This document shows positions 1-8,800 of a DNA stretch of 54,430 nt, piece by piece (position 1 is the first letter of the stretch; each line of letters begins with the position of its first letter). The stretch is taken from the IMG/VR virus record IMGVR_UViG_3300050011_000409, positions 1 to 54,430 of that record, one strand, 5' to 3'. The DNA comes from a virus. A program made the position numbers and the translations under genes. The notes beneath the pieces were generated by a model. The model saw only the letters and a list, made by a program, of their open reading frames with translations, did not search any database and was not told the origin of the DNA.

Positions 1-33
1 AGCCAACGTAAGTTAAATTTGCAAACGACATCG
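1..33. repeat. Terminal direct repeat (left copy), contig circularises
   Basis: Bases 1-33 are identical to bases 54398-54430. The fibre gene reads in the same frame through the joined ends, so this is best explained as the overlap of a circular or circularly permuted phage genome of 54,397 unique bases. A true short terminal repeat is possible but less likely because the overlap lies inside a gene. The gene is internally repetitive, so a repeat-driven assembly join cannot be fully excluded. Confidence 0.85.
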
Positions 34-493
34 TCGTCAGCGAGGCCATCGTGCTTGGTTGAAAAGCCCCGCCAATGTAGATTAATTCCGGTGCTGCAAG
101 GCGGGTTAAATTGGCCGCTGTCTGGGGGGAGAAACTGACTGCGCCCATCAGGCCGGCAAGGTTGTCAAAACTTAACGTGGTCAGTGAGCCGAAAGGGTCG
201 GTAAATGTAATTGGAGTTTGGCTGCAATACCCGGTGAACACTGTAATCGGCATAGGCACGCCAGAGGCTCCCGTGGCTGCAATGCCCGATGTTTGATCAA
301 CTTCGATGATTGGCGGAAACGTCGGTGGCAATGTTCCGGCATAGGTAATTGTAACCCCTGCTGGAAAAGTAAGATTGATGACGTCGTTGAGCGTCTCTTT
401 GAATGAGTTCCCCGCGCCATCGTCAACCTCGATCAAATCGGTCAGCGCCGGAGCGGGATTCGGCGTCAATTGTGCTATGGTTTTCGTTGGCAT
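1..493 (-). CDS. Repeat-containing tail fibre protein, N-terminal part (continues at 54397)
   Basis: This is the 5' part of a 382-residue protein that continues across the circular junction to 53742. It starts with ATG at 491-493. The N-terminus (MPTKTIAQLTPNPAPALTD) resembles the short anchor segments with which many phage fibres bind the virion. The middle is a low-charge, Thr/Pro/Gly-rich region. From about residue 105 begin repeats with the pattern SLTTxSFxxL...GxxF, spaced 23 residues apart further on. The frame is open from 493 to base 1 and matches the frame of the right-hand fragment. Role as a fibre or adhesion protein is inferred from the repeat architecture and position; no enzymatic domain is visible. 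Confidence 0.7.
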   Translation of the reverse strand, partial: MPTKTIAQLTPNPAPALTDLIEVDDGAGNSFKETLNDVINLTFPAGVTITYAGTLPPTFPPIIEVDQTSGIAATGASGVPMPITVFTGYCSQTPITFTDPFGSLTTLSFDNLAGLMGAVSFSPQTAANLTRLAAPELIYIGGAFQPSTMASLTTMSFANLTYVG

Positions 494-497
494 AAAT

Positions 498-698
498 TTA
501 GTTGATTATTCTTGTGTAGCCCGCCTCGGTTCTCCGCGTTTCACCGGCCTCGGTTATCCGAATCGTTTCCCCCGGCGGCACTGGGCTGTTCAAAATCTCA
601 TCCGCCAGATAAATCAGCGCGGCCAATTGATCGCCCGGCGGAATGCACTTGCCGTAGCACTTAGCGGCGTTCACCAAAACCTGTGGGTCGGTGGCCAT
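498..698 (-). CDS. Small Cys-motif repeat protein (one repeat)
   Basis: A 66-residue protein of unknown function. It contains one copy of a motif of the form AxxCYxKCIPPGDQL followed by an IYLADEI-like segment. Two further copies occur in the gene just upstream (700-930). It ends four bases before the fibre start at 493, and it starts two bases from the upstream stop, so it belongs to the same late operon. Similar CxxxC...P-G...YLL motifs occur in other environmental phage structural clusters. A small virion or fibre-associated role is inferred from position only. Confidence 0.6.
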   Translation of the reverse strand: MATDPQVLVNAAKCYGKCIPPGDQLAALIYLADEILNSPVPPGETIRITEAGETRRTEAGYTRIIN

Positions 699-699
699 T

Positions 700-930
700 T
701 CACGAATTGGCTATGGCATCGGCCAGATAAATCAGGACGGGCAACTGATCGCCCGGAGCGATGCACTTTGAATAGCATCGCGCTCCGGCAACCAAAGAAG
801 CCGGGTCGGTGCTCACACCGGCAAATTGTGCAAAGAGCGAAATCAAGACAGGCAGTTGGTCGCCGGGCGGGATGCACCTGGCGATGCACTGCGCGTTTGC
901 TTCAAGCGTCGTTGGGTCGGTGGCAGGCAT
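700..930 (-). CDS. Small Cys-motif repeat protein (two repeats)
   Basis: A 76-residue protein made almost entirely of two tandem copies of the same motif: DPxxLxAxAxC...CIPPGDQLPVLIxL and then AGARCYSKCIAPGDQLPVLIYL. Each copy has two cysteines three residues apart. The next gene downstream carries a third copy, so the pair probably arose by tandem duplication. It sits between a short acidic protein and the fibre gene in the minus-strand late unit. Function unknown; the paired Cys could bind a metal or form disulfides. Confidence 0.65.
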   Translation of the reverse strand: MPATDPTTLEANAQCIARCIPPGDQLPVLISLFAQFAGVSTDPASLVAGARCYSKCIAPGDQLPVLIYLADAIANS

Positions 931-933
931 TGG

Positions 934-1263
934 TTATTCTTCGGTTGCCGCCGGCTCTGCCATCTTGTCGAAGGTGTCGTCCACGTCATCCATCGTTGAG
1001 CGTTTGCCCTTCGACGGGCCGTTTTCGTCCCCGTCCTTTTCCCAAGACAATTCGACTTCGTTCTCCCAGATGTGCTGGCACTTGAACCGGCACTCCTGGC
1101 CGACATCGGGGATTTTCGAGCCGAAAATGGATTTTGGCACCAACGCGGTGTTACCTTCCATTTCGTCTTCGTTGTCGCCCTGGGGTTTGGATGGTTTGAC
1201 ATCGCCTACGTCACCGGGCGAGGCGGAAGCGGATTCCGGCGCGCTGTAATAGTCATCAGCCAT
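934..1263 (-). CDS. Small acidic protein downstream of capsid gene
   Basis: A 109-residue acidic protein. The start chosen is the ATG at 1261-1263 (MADDYYSAPESAS); a longer frame reaching further upstream would run through the intergenic gap and into the capsid gene. It contains an FKCQHIWENEVEL segment with a lone Cys, an acidic C-terminus (DDVDDTFDKMAEP), and a basic PSKGKRSTM patch. It lies 82 bases after the probable major capsid protein and immediately before the Cys-motif genes. Head decoration or a connector role is possible, but no domain is recognisable. Confidence 0.55.
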   Translation of the reverse strand: MADDYYSAPESASASPGDVGDVKPSKPQGDNEDEMEGNTALVPKSIFGSKIPDVGQECRFKCQHIWENEVELSWEKDGDENGPSKGKRSTMDDVDDTFDKMAEPAATEE

Positions 1264-1345
1264 AAAATAAATCGTTTTTGTTTGGTGAAGCCCTGGGCGT
1301 CCGAACCACCAGAACGCCCAGGGGCTACCACCGCTTGCAGACGGG

Positions 1346-3010
1346 TTATGACAGAATCCACGGAACCGTGATCGTGGAGCAGGAACCCGTAATCGTGATG
1401 CTGTCGCCGCTGACGGCCCAGGTGCCGAGCACGCCGACCAAATGGTTGAGTTGTGTGACCAGGCCGGCCAGCGTTGTCTGTCCGCTGATAGCCTCGTGTT
1501 CGACCGGCACGCCATTGCACATGATGGTGTTCGCCTCGACCTGGTATTGGCCAGTCGTGGCATTGAGATGCCCCGCGACAGTGACGGTGTATGGCGCGCT
1601 CGTGTTGGTGCAGAATGCGCTCGTGTTCGACTCGTAATTCTGGGCCGGGTAGCCGGGATCGGCATTGCAGGTGTCAATCTGAATGATGCACTGCGGCTCG
1701 GCCTTGTGGAAAATCAATTCCAAGAATTCCGTGTAGAGCGGGCGGATGGCCATTTTGAAATCCGCGATGAACTGGCCCTTGTTGCGCCGCTTGTTCTCAA
1801 TCGGATTCCCGTTCTGGTCCGCGCCGAGGTTGTCCATGACGAACTGCCAGCGCCCGCCGAAGTTGCGCGAGCTGTAGGGCATTTCGGGATTGACCGGCGT
1901 GGCATCGGCCACGAGGCATTGCAGAGCCTTCCGGTGCCAGACGTAGCTCCAACGATACTGCGCGTTGTCGAAAGCGGCATTCGGCAGATCCTTGGTGCCC
2001 GGCGCGCCGCCCGCGCCACTGGACGGCACGTTGACGAACGGGAGGACCACCTGATACCGATAGGGCAGCCCGGGCGTGGTGCCAACCGCGCCCAGATAGT
2101 TGAAACGCAGGTTGAACGGGTCCGCGCGCACAACGTAATTGCCGACGGTGCCCGAAAAGGCGTATTTCCAATACTTGCTGGTCGCATCCCATTCGGTGAA
2201 GCGCCAGTTGCCGGTGATGGACGGAACGCCGCCGATGCCCTGCTGCCCGCCGAGACGGTCCAGTTCCCAGACGGTATCCATGTCCGTCACCAACTCGATG
2301 TTGGGCGGCAGATCCTTGAACGGCTGCTTGCCGAAATAGCCAACGCGGCACAACGGCTGAAACCGGGATTGCAACATTTGCGGCGTGAGTTTGAAAATGT
2401 GCGACGCCGGAACGTTGGTATCAATATACCATTCCTCGTCGTTGTGCGTGCCCGCCAACACCCACTGGTATTGGAACGTGCCATTCGCCGAACTCGGATT
2501 GCCGAAACTGCTGTTGGCGACCCAGGCGTAATTGGCGAACTGCGCCGCGCGTTTGCGCAGGAAATTCGAGTTGATCGCGCTGGTGGCCGGCTTCAGAATG
2601 TCAGTGATGATCTGCCGGAAATGTTCCTTCGCGTGCGTGACGTGCATCTCCTGGTCGTAGCACAGCAAGGGCGTCGCCCAAGACTGCTCTTCCAGAAAAT
2701 AAGTCAGCCGCGTGGCACCCCAGGTGATGTAATGCTCCGTCTTGTCGCAGGGCGTCCCCAAACAGTTTCCAGCCTGCGTGGGCCGCCACGTCTTGGTGAC
2801 GTTGGGCCAGACGTGATTGAAGCGATCCAGCGTGTGCTGAACGCCGCTGTAGGCCGGGAACTCGCCGGTGTCAACGTGTAAAATCCAACCATCCTCCGGC
2901 CTAATGTCCTCAAGTATGAGTTTGTCATACACAGGTTCTTGACTGACAAGCTGTTGCGTGAATTGGCAGCCGGTGACAAGGCCGGGTGTCGGGCAGGGTC
3001 CAAAAGCCAT
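1346..3010 (-). CDS. Probable major capsid protein
   Basis: A 554-residue protein starting at ATG 3008-3010 (MAFGPCPTPG). It is rich in aromatic residues and in Asn/Gly/Thr and has no enzymatic motif. It sits in the late minus-strand unit, which is the expected size and setting of a podovirus major capsid protein. The last ~100 residues (from the Cys-rich CIIQIDTCNADPG segment) look like a separate beta-rich domain with alternating hydrophobic strands and could be a surface domain. The scaffold-like gene is elsewhere (23022-24341). No family could be confirmed by eye; a large structural protein of another kind, for example a tail tube, is the main alternative. Confidence 0.5.
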   Translation of the reverse strand: MAFGPCPTPGLVTGCQFTQQLVSQEPVYDKLILEDIRPEDGWILHVDTGEFPAYSGVQHTLDRFNHVWPNVTKTWRPTQAGNCLGTPCDKTEHYITWGATRLTYFLEEQSWATPLLCYDQEMHVTHAKEHFRQIITDILKPATSAINSNFLRKRAAQFANYAWVANSSFGNPSSANGTFQYQWVLAGTHNDEEWYIDTNVPASHIFKLTPQMLQSRFQPLCRVGYFGKQPFKDLPPNIELVTDMDTVWELDRLGGQQGIGGVPSITGNWRFTEWDATSKYWKYAFSGTVGNYVVRADPFNLRFNYLGAVGTTPGLPYRYQVVLPFVNVPSSGAGGAPGTKDLPNAAFDNAQYRWSYVWHRKALQCLVADATPVNPEMPYSSRNFGGRWQFVMDNLGADQNGNPIENKRRNKGQFIADFKMAIRPLYTEFLELIFHKAEPQCIIQIDTCNADPGYPAQNYESNTSAFCTNTSAPYTVTVAGHLNATTGQYQVEANTIMCNGVPVEHEAISGQTTLAGLVTQLNHLVGVLGTWAVSGDSITITGSCSTITVPWILS

Positions 3011-3259
3011 AAAATCGTTTTTCTTTCTTTGCGGCGGTCAATGACCGGCGCGTGTTGTTGTTGTTTGCTCGCGAGCCGCACAAAGCGACACCGAGACTTA
3101 CGACTTTATGGAAGCCATCCCACGACCGGCAGAGAGCTGCGGAGTCTTGCCCGCGTTTACGGGCGCTGGCATCCGTCCGAGATGCCGACCGCTTGGACTG
3201 ACGGAATTGGCTGACCGCTGGCAGGGTCTTGTCCAAGGACCAATTTACGGACAAGGCAA

Positions 3260-3275
3260 CGTTCCATGTGGAACA
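3260..3275. promoter_or_regulatory. Palindrome GTTCCATGTGGAAC (operator or parS-like)
   Basis: A near-perfect palindrome (GTTCCA-TG-TGGAAC) lies in the 333-base divergent gap between the capsid gene (starts 3010, minus) and the endonuclease gene (starts 3344, plus). It matches 12 of 16 positions of the bacterial parS consensus TGTTTCACGTGAAACA. A TTGACA hexamer on the minus strand lies about ten bases away at 3281-3286, so an operator function is also possible. Confidence 0.35.
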
Positions 3276-3343
3276 AAATCTGTCAATAGAGAATTTTGAA
3301 GATTTTATTTGACTTAAAAGGACGGATGAGGGATACTTAATAC

Positions 3344-4078
3344 ATGCCAAATCTGATTGATCTAACCGGCCAAAAATTCGGCCGCCTCACCGTGATTGGC
3401 CGTTCTGAAAAAAACAATTACAACCGGCCAATGTGGCTGTGTCGTTGCGAGTGTGGGAAAGAGGCAACAGTTGCTGGTCAGCCGCTCAGGCTTGGATTGA
3501 CAAAAAGCTGCGGGTGTCTCCACGACTCGTTTCACTTAAAAGACATGACCGGGCAAACATTTGGCCGACTGACGGTGCTTGAGCGCGCGGGAAGCAAAGG
3601 TAATGGCGCGGCATGGAAATGCAAGTGCGTTTGTGGAAAGGAGCTAATTGTTTCCCGCCACTGTCTGATTCATCATAATACTCAAAGCTGCGGATGCCTT
3701 CAGCGCGACAGACACCTCGAAGCAGTCGTCACTCACGGCTTGCGCAAACATCCACTCTACCAGACGTGGGCCACAATGAAGGGTCGCTGTGAAAATCCAC
3801 ACGCGACCGGCTACGAAAATTATGGCGGTCGTGGCATCAAGGTTTACGAGCGATGGAGACACAGCTTCCCCAATTTTCTCAGCGACATGGGGGAGAGGCC
3901 GGACGGCATGACGCTCGACAGGAAGAATGTGAACGGGGACTATTCACCCGAAAACTGCAAGTGGGCGACACACAAGGAACAGCATCACAACAAGCAGTCC
4001 GACCAGAAGATGATTGACCTCCAATCCGAGGTTTCCCGCCTCCGCTCGCTGTGCTTGGCTGCTGGTCTAAAAGTCTGA
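3344..4078 (+). CDS. Zinc-ribbon HNH-like homing endonuclease family protein
   Basis: A 244-residue protein with two tandem zinc-ribbon modules. Each starts with a GQxFGRLTVxxR motif and contains CxCG...SCGCL cysteines (about residues 8-62 and 68-122). The C-terminal third has the pattern Y..W..MKGRC, YENYGGRGI, DMGERPDGMTLDR and NCKWAT..EQ, typical of a phage DNA-binding or homing endonuclease family related to HNH enzymes. It is a plus-strand gene inserted between minus-strand structural modules, and its own promoter-like region lies directly upstream (TTGACT near 3310, with an AT-rich box touching the ATG). A truncated relative with a single zinc module is at 33746-33940. Catalytic activity is inferred, not shown. 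Confidence 0.7.
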   Translation: MPNLIDLTGQKFGRLTVIGRSEKNNYNRPMWLCRCECGKEATVAGQPLRLGLTKSCGCLHDSFHLKDMTGQTFGRLTVLERAGSKGNGAAWKCKCVCGKELIVSRHCLIHHNTQSCGCLQRDRHLEAVVTHGLRKHPLYQTWATMKGRCENPHATGYENYGGRGIKVYERWRHSFPNFLSDMGERPDGMTLDRKNVNGDYSPENCKWATHKEQHHNKQSDQKMIDLQSEVSRLRSLCLAAGLKV

Positions 4079-4118
4079 ATTCTTGCCAACGCTGGCTTCC
4101 GGGTTTAACTTGCCCGTG

Positions 4119-5666
4119 ATGGCGATAGCATTTTCACTTCCTCCGCAGCCGATACCGGCTCCGGTCTTGTGGCAATACGTTCAGAACGTCTCGATCTGGG
4201 CAAAAGAGGCGCACAACCTGATGGGGACACTTGTGACGGCGATCAATGCCGGTGGCGGCGGAGGGATTCCAGACGCGCCGATCAACGGAACTCTTTACGG
4301 CAGGATAAACGCGACGTGGGCCGCCGCGCAGCCGGCCGGAAGTTATCAGCCGGCGGGCAGTTACCTGACGGATGCTGCATCAGACGGGAACACCTACGGC
4401 AGAAAGAATGGGGCATGGAGCGCCATTGCCGGTGGCTCGACGGGCAACCTGACGGAAAATACGTCCAGCATTTTGACGATCACGGGCGGGACCGGGGCGG
4501 TGAACGGCTCGGGCACGAGCATCAAAGTCACCAAGGCCGATGCCAGCCACAGCGGGTATCTATCCTCGACCGATTGGGGCATATTCAACGGGAAGCAAAA
4601 CGCCGGTTCGTATATCACCGATGCAGCGTCAGACGGAAACATTTACGGACGCAAAAATGCGGCGTGGGTGGTTGTCCCGAGCGCGCCTGCTTCCGGGAAT
4701 CTGACGGAAGCCACTTCAAGCATCCTGACAATTACCAGCGGGACCGGAGCGGTTTTGGGATCGGGCACGACAATTCAGGTAACGAAGGCGGACACTTCCC
4801 ACGACGGATACCTTTCCTCGACGGATTGGACTGCGTTCAACGGAAAACCCAACGGCGGCGTTCCGGTAGGCGGCACCACCGGGCAAGTCCTGGCAAAAAA
4901 TTCCGGCACGAATTACGACACCGGCTGGGTCAACCAGTCCGGGGGCGGCGGCTGGCCGGCCAATCCGTATCGGATTTTGTTCCGGTGGAAAGGAAACGGA
5001 GACAGCACGGATTCAATGCCATCAATCAACGACGGCTACATTTTTGGCGGCGTCACTTACGTTGCCGGTCTGGTGGGTCAGGCGTTTAGCTTCAACGGTT
5101 CGACTGGATTTGTGGCTACTTACGGAGTCCGGGGGTTAGGCTACACCCCGTATTGCGTCGCCGGCAATAACACCAGCTCAAGCTTCTTTTTCTCGATTTC
5201 CATGTGGTTCAAAACTTCGACCACTTCGGGCGGTTCAATGATCAGTTTTAACATCACACCGGAATACACCAGCGCGACCAGGGACTTCCCAATTTTTATG
5301 ACCAACGCGGGGTTGGTAGGGTTTGGTTTTTACAGCAGCGGCGTCCGCCTGGCTACAAGTTCTTCTGCCTACAACGATGGCAACTGGCATAATGTGATTG
5401 CCGTGCTGACGGATGCCGGCGGTTCAACGCTGTATGTGGACGGGGCAAGCAAGGCGACCAATACCCAGTCGGGAGGGATTATAGGCGGCTGGACTGGGGC
5501 CAACCTTGGATTTTGGAGAATCGGCAATGGGGATTTTGCTTCGGCTTGGAGCATATCCATGACCAGCGCCTTCTTTGCCGGCCTGATTCAAGACGTTCAA
5601 ATAATGCGGTCGGCCTTGACTTCAACCCAAGTATCGGCGATATACGCCGCCGGGCCGAACGCCTGA
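4119..5666 (+). CDS. Tail fibre with C-terminal LamG/concanavalin-like domain
   Basis: About 515 residues from the ATG at 4119; a TTG at 4083 gives a 12-residue longer form. The N-terminal half holds repeated fibre modules: two copies of SYxTDAASDGNxYGRKNxAW, and two of NLTExTSSILTITxGTGAV followed by GYLSSTDWxxFNGK. The C-terminal ~230 residues look like a LamG/concanavalin-A fold that often binds glycans, with FSFNGSTGFV, ISMWFKTST, NDGNWHNVIAVL, LYVDG and FAGLIQDVQI. It follows the endonuclease gene by 40 bases and precedes a small gene by three. Most likely a receptor-binding fibre, placed on the opposite strand to the other fibres. Confidence 0.75.
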   Translation: MAIAFSLPPQPIPAPVLWQYVQNVSIWAKEAHNLMGTLVTAINAGGGGGIPDAPINGTLYGRINATWAAAQPAGSYQPAGSYLTDAASDGNTYGRKNGAWSAIAGGSTGNLTENTSSILTITGGTGAVNGSGTSIKVTKADASHSGYLSSTDWGIFNGKQNAGSYITDAASDGNIYGRKNAAWVVVPSAPASGNLTEATSSILTITSGTGAVLGSGTTIQVTKADTSHDGYLSSTDWTAFNGKPNGGVPVGGTTGQVLAKNSGTNYDTGWVNQSGGGGWPANPYRILFRWKGNGDSTDSMPSINDGYIFGGVTYVAGLVGQAFSFNGSTGFVATYGVRGLGYTPYCVAGNNTSSSFFFSISMWFKTSTTSGGSMISFNITPEYTSATRDFPIFMTNAGLVGFGFYSSGVRLATSSSAYNDGNWHNVIAVLTDAGGSTLYVDGASKATNTQSGGIIGGWTGANLGFWRIGNGDFASAWSISMTSAFFAGLIQDVQIMRSALTSTQVSAIYAAGPNA

Positions 5667-5669
5667 TTT

Positions 5670-5873
5670 ATGACCATCAAACTCGAACTAACCGGAGAAG
5701 AAGCCGACCAGCTTGCAAAGTTGATTGACGCCGCGATCAAAGCCAACGGGATTCCAGCCGCCGTGGAGGGCGTGCCGCTGTTCCAAAAGCTCAAGCAGGC
5801 GGCAGACGCCGCGGCGAAGGTGGAAATGCCGTCACCGATGCCACCGCCCGGATCGCCCCAGAATCCGCTTTGA
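5670..5873 (+). CDS. Small helical protein after fibre gene
   Basis: A 67-residue protein starting three bases after the fibre stop, so it is almost certainly co-translated with it. It has a predicted helical stretch (LTGEEADQLAKLIDAAIKA) and a Pro/Met-rich tail. The size and position fit a fibre-assembly or small accessory protein, but I recognise no family. It ends two bases from the stop of the convergent polyvalent-protein gene. Confidence 0.6.
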   Translation: MTIKLELTGEEADQLAKLIDAAIKANGIPAAVEGVPLFQKLKQAADAAAKVEMPSPMPPPGSPQNPL

Positions 5874-5874
5874 C

Positions 5875-8800
5875 TCAGGGCGGAGGCGACCAAGCGGGGT
5901 TGGCGGCGCGGGGCTTGGGCTTGTTCCAATCCTCGGCCATTCTTCCGCCCGTGCCGGCCATGATAAGCGTGATGGCAAACGCCCTCAACAAAGTGTTCTG
6001 GGCTGCTTTGGTTTGACCAAGATCGTAGTAGTGGAACACTTCGTTTGCGCCTTCCTCGAACGGGATTGGAAGGACAATTCCGGTGCCGAATTCCTTCCAG
6101 GTGTAGGGCTTGACGCCTTCCGCCGCCAGGCGCTTTGGAACGGGCTGGGGCTTCCCGTAGCCGGGCATTTGCGGCAACGGCCTGTCCGCGTAATCACCCT
6201 TTGTGATTACCGAAATCACGGGACTGATAAACGGGCTGGCCTGCGTTCTCAAATAGGAGCCGCCGGTTTTATACATGGATTCGTCCGGGTAGATCAGATA
6301 CTTCGTTTTCCCACCGCTGCCCGCGCCGATCTGGTAAATTCGCAACGGCAGCCGGGTCATGGTCAGGAACGGACTGCCCCAGGCGAAAGTCATTCCAGCG
6401 ACGCGGAACTTTCCAAAATCGCTCTGCATCGGGTTCCAGCCGCCGCCGCCAAGAGCGACGGGAACGCCATTGAGCTTCTTTTTGTCCCCGAACAACTCGT
6501 TCAACTGTTGGTTGGCCAGCATCAGTCCGGTGAACACGGCAAAGATGCTCGCCTTTTCCTTGAACTGATTCGTGGCGAACCATTTTTCCGCCTCCGTCAT
6601 GTTCTTCATCTTGAGCAGGCTGTTGACGGCTCGAACTGGGTCTGTGGCTATCACCGCGACGCGAGAGGCTTCCAGCTTTGGCGCGAACAGAGCGTAGTGC
6701 GCGTATTTGCCGACCACGCCGCCGCCGGTCTTGGTGACGCCGGTAATGTGGTTGACGGAATCGGCGATGGCCTTCGCCAACTCTGGTGATTTTTCCGATT
6801 CGGCCAGTTTGTTCCAAGCGTTGTCGAACAAATCCTGCCGCAGAATTTTCAGAACGGAATAGCCGCGCGTGCCCATGCCGACGACTCTCCCCAAATGCGC
6901 CTTGTCGAGCTTGGCTTTGAACCACGCGGCCATTTTTGGAAATCCCTGCGCCAGCTTCGGGTCGCTGAAATCCTCCATCTTGCTCATGTCATTCACCAAA
7001 CCGGCGCGCTGGGCAACGGTGTAATTCGGTCGCCGGGCTATCTCGTGCTGCTGCATCTCGTAGTATTCGGGACTGAGCACTAGATGATACATCCTGCCGA
7101 AATTGTTTTTGAAAAGGATGGGATGCGTGGCGACGACGAGCGGCGCGTGCGTGCCCAGTGCAACGGTGCCGTGCAACCCGGTTTTGAGCGTGAACAATGT
7201 CCGCGCCACGGTGGGCAGCGACTTTTGCAGCCACGTTTCTGTGGCATGATTGACCCAGTTTTTGGCAAATTCTTTCAACATCCGGGCTTGGCGCTGTCTC
7301 TGCCAAACATCGTCGGCGGCGCGGCGGACTGGCTTCGTCTGCTCAAGCCCGCGCATGATGTCTTTGACTGGCAGCCCCAAATCAATCGCCAGCTTGTGAA
7401 CGATGTCAGGCCGGCTGTCGTTGCCTTTGTCAATGTATTCGGTCTTGGCGCGCGTCCAGAGCGTTTTGACCTGAAGCGGGGTCATCGGCTTGCCGGATTC
7501 GTAATCACCGAACGCTTTGCGCTGGCTTTCCAGATCGGCGGCGACCTTGACCGGCGTTCCCTTCTCGGCAATCCCGTCAATGGCGGTCTGCAAGCCAGCC
7601 TTTGCCGGTTCCGTGGCTTTGTCCGCCTCATTGACATCGGCGGCAAGTTTTCTGGCGGTCTTGGCCTCGGCGGGATTCAGGTCGCGCCCGGAGATTTCCC
7701 GGAAAGCGCGGTTGATGCCGGTGAAGGAGCCGGTGTCAATGTCCGTCTCGCCTTGCTGCGCCATGCCCTGCTTGTGCCATTCAGTTTGAATTGGCTTAGT
7801 GCGCGTGTCCCAGTCGGACAGGGCTTTTTGAGCGGTGCGATATTGGATTGAATCTGTGCCGAACTTTTCCTCGACGGAACGCGCGGATTTGGCCAATTGC
7901 TCGCCATAGGCGCGCGTGAACGAAATCAAATCGAATGAGGTTGCCCGCGTGCGCTCGAATTCACGCATGGAAACTTCCGGGTCAGCGCCCATAGCAATCA
8001 GGTCTTGACCCCATTTGACCGCTTCCTCTGCGCTGACTCCCTGGCCGGTTGGCACGGGAGCCACCTGTCCGGCGGCGGCGCGGGCCTTGCGCACGCGCTC
8101 GGCCACGCCGTAGATGTCTTGTGGTGCTCCCGTCGTTCCAAAATCCTGAGGTCGCGGATGCGGAACATCGCCGCCCATTGCGACCATTTCCGGCTGCGCT
8201 GCCGCCTTCGGTTTCGTCAACTGCTCCAAAGCGTCAATCGTTGAGGCGTTGACCGACGCGGACGGCTTTCCTTTCTGCCGCCATTGGCCTTCGGTGTTTT
8301 TGTAGAAGGCTTTTCCAAAGGCGGACATCGGGGATTTGATGGTCGGCTCGGTCGGGGCTGGGGTTTCTGCGGTGCGTTCGTTCAGCAGGTTCAAGACTTC
8401 CTGCAATCGCGCCTTTTGCTTCTTGTCGAAACTCTTATAGGATTCGGGATCTTTGGCCATGACTGAAAGTTGTCTTTGGATGGTCTTGGCTGCCTGTGCT
8501 GAACCGCCATACATTTTTTCCGCTGCGTTGGCAGATTTGAACGGGTCAACCTCCTGCACAATGTCGCGGATGGCGAACAAATCGTTTTGGGTCAGCTTCT
8601 CGCCTCCAAAAGCCGTCTCGGTTTTTGTCGGCTCGACAAACTTGGCTTTCTCGCCAGCAAGGTTGAAAGGCGTTTCGGCGGCGGTCAAAAGTTCACCGGG
8701 CGCAGATTTTGGAGCGACACGAGCAGTAGGCTTCGGTGTCGGTTTTAATTTTCCCCCCACTTCGGTCACAAGGTCTGGATGCAACGGCCAGTTTTGCCAG

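Noticed and set aside
1442-2881. A 479-codon plus-strand frame opposite the capsid gene
   Set aside because: It is a shadow of the minus-strand gene, with Arg/Ala/Val-rich composition and no domain; the minus frame is longer and gives a sensible structural protein.
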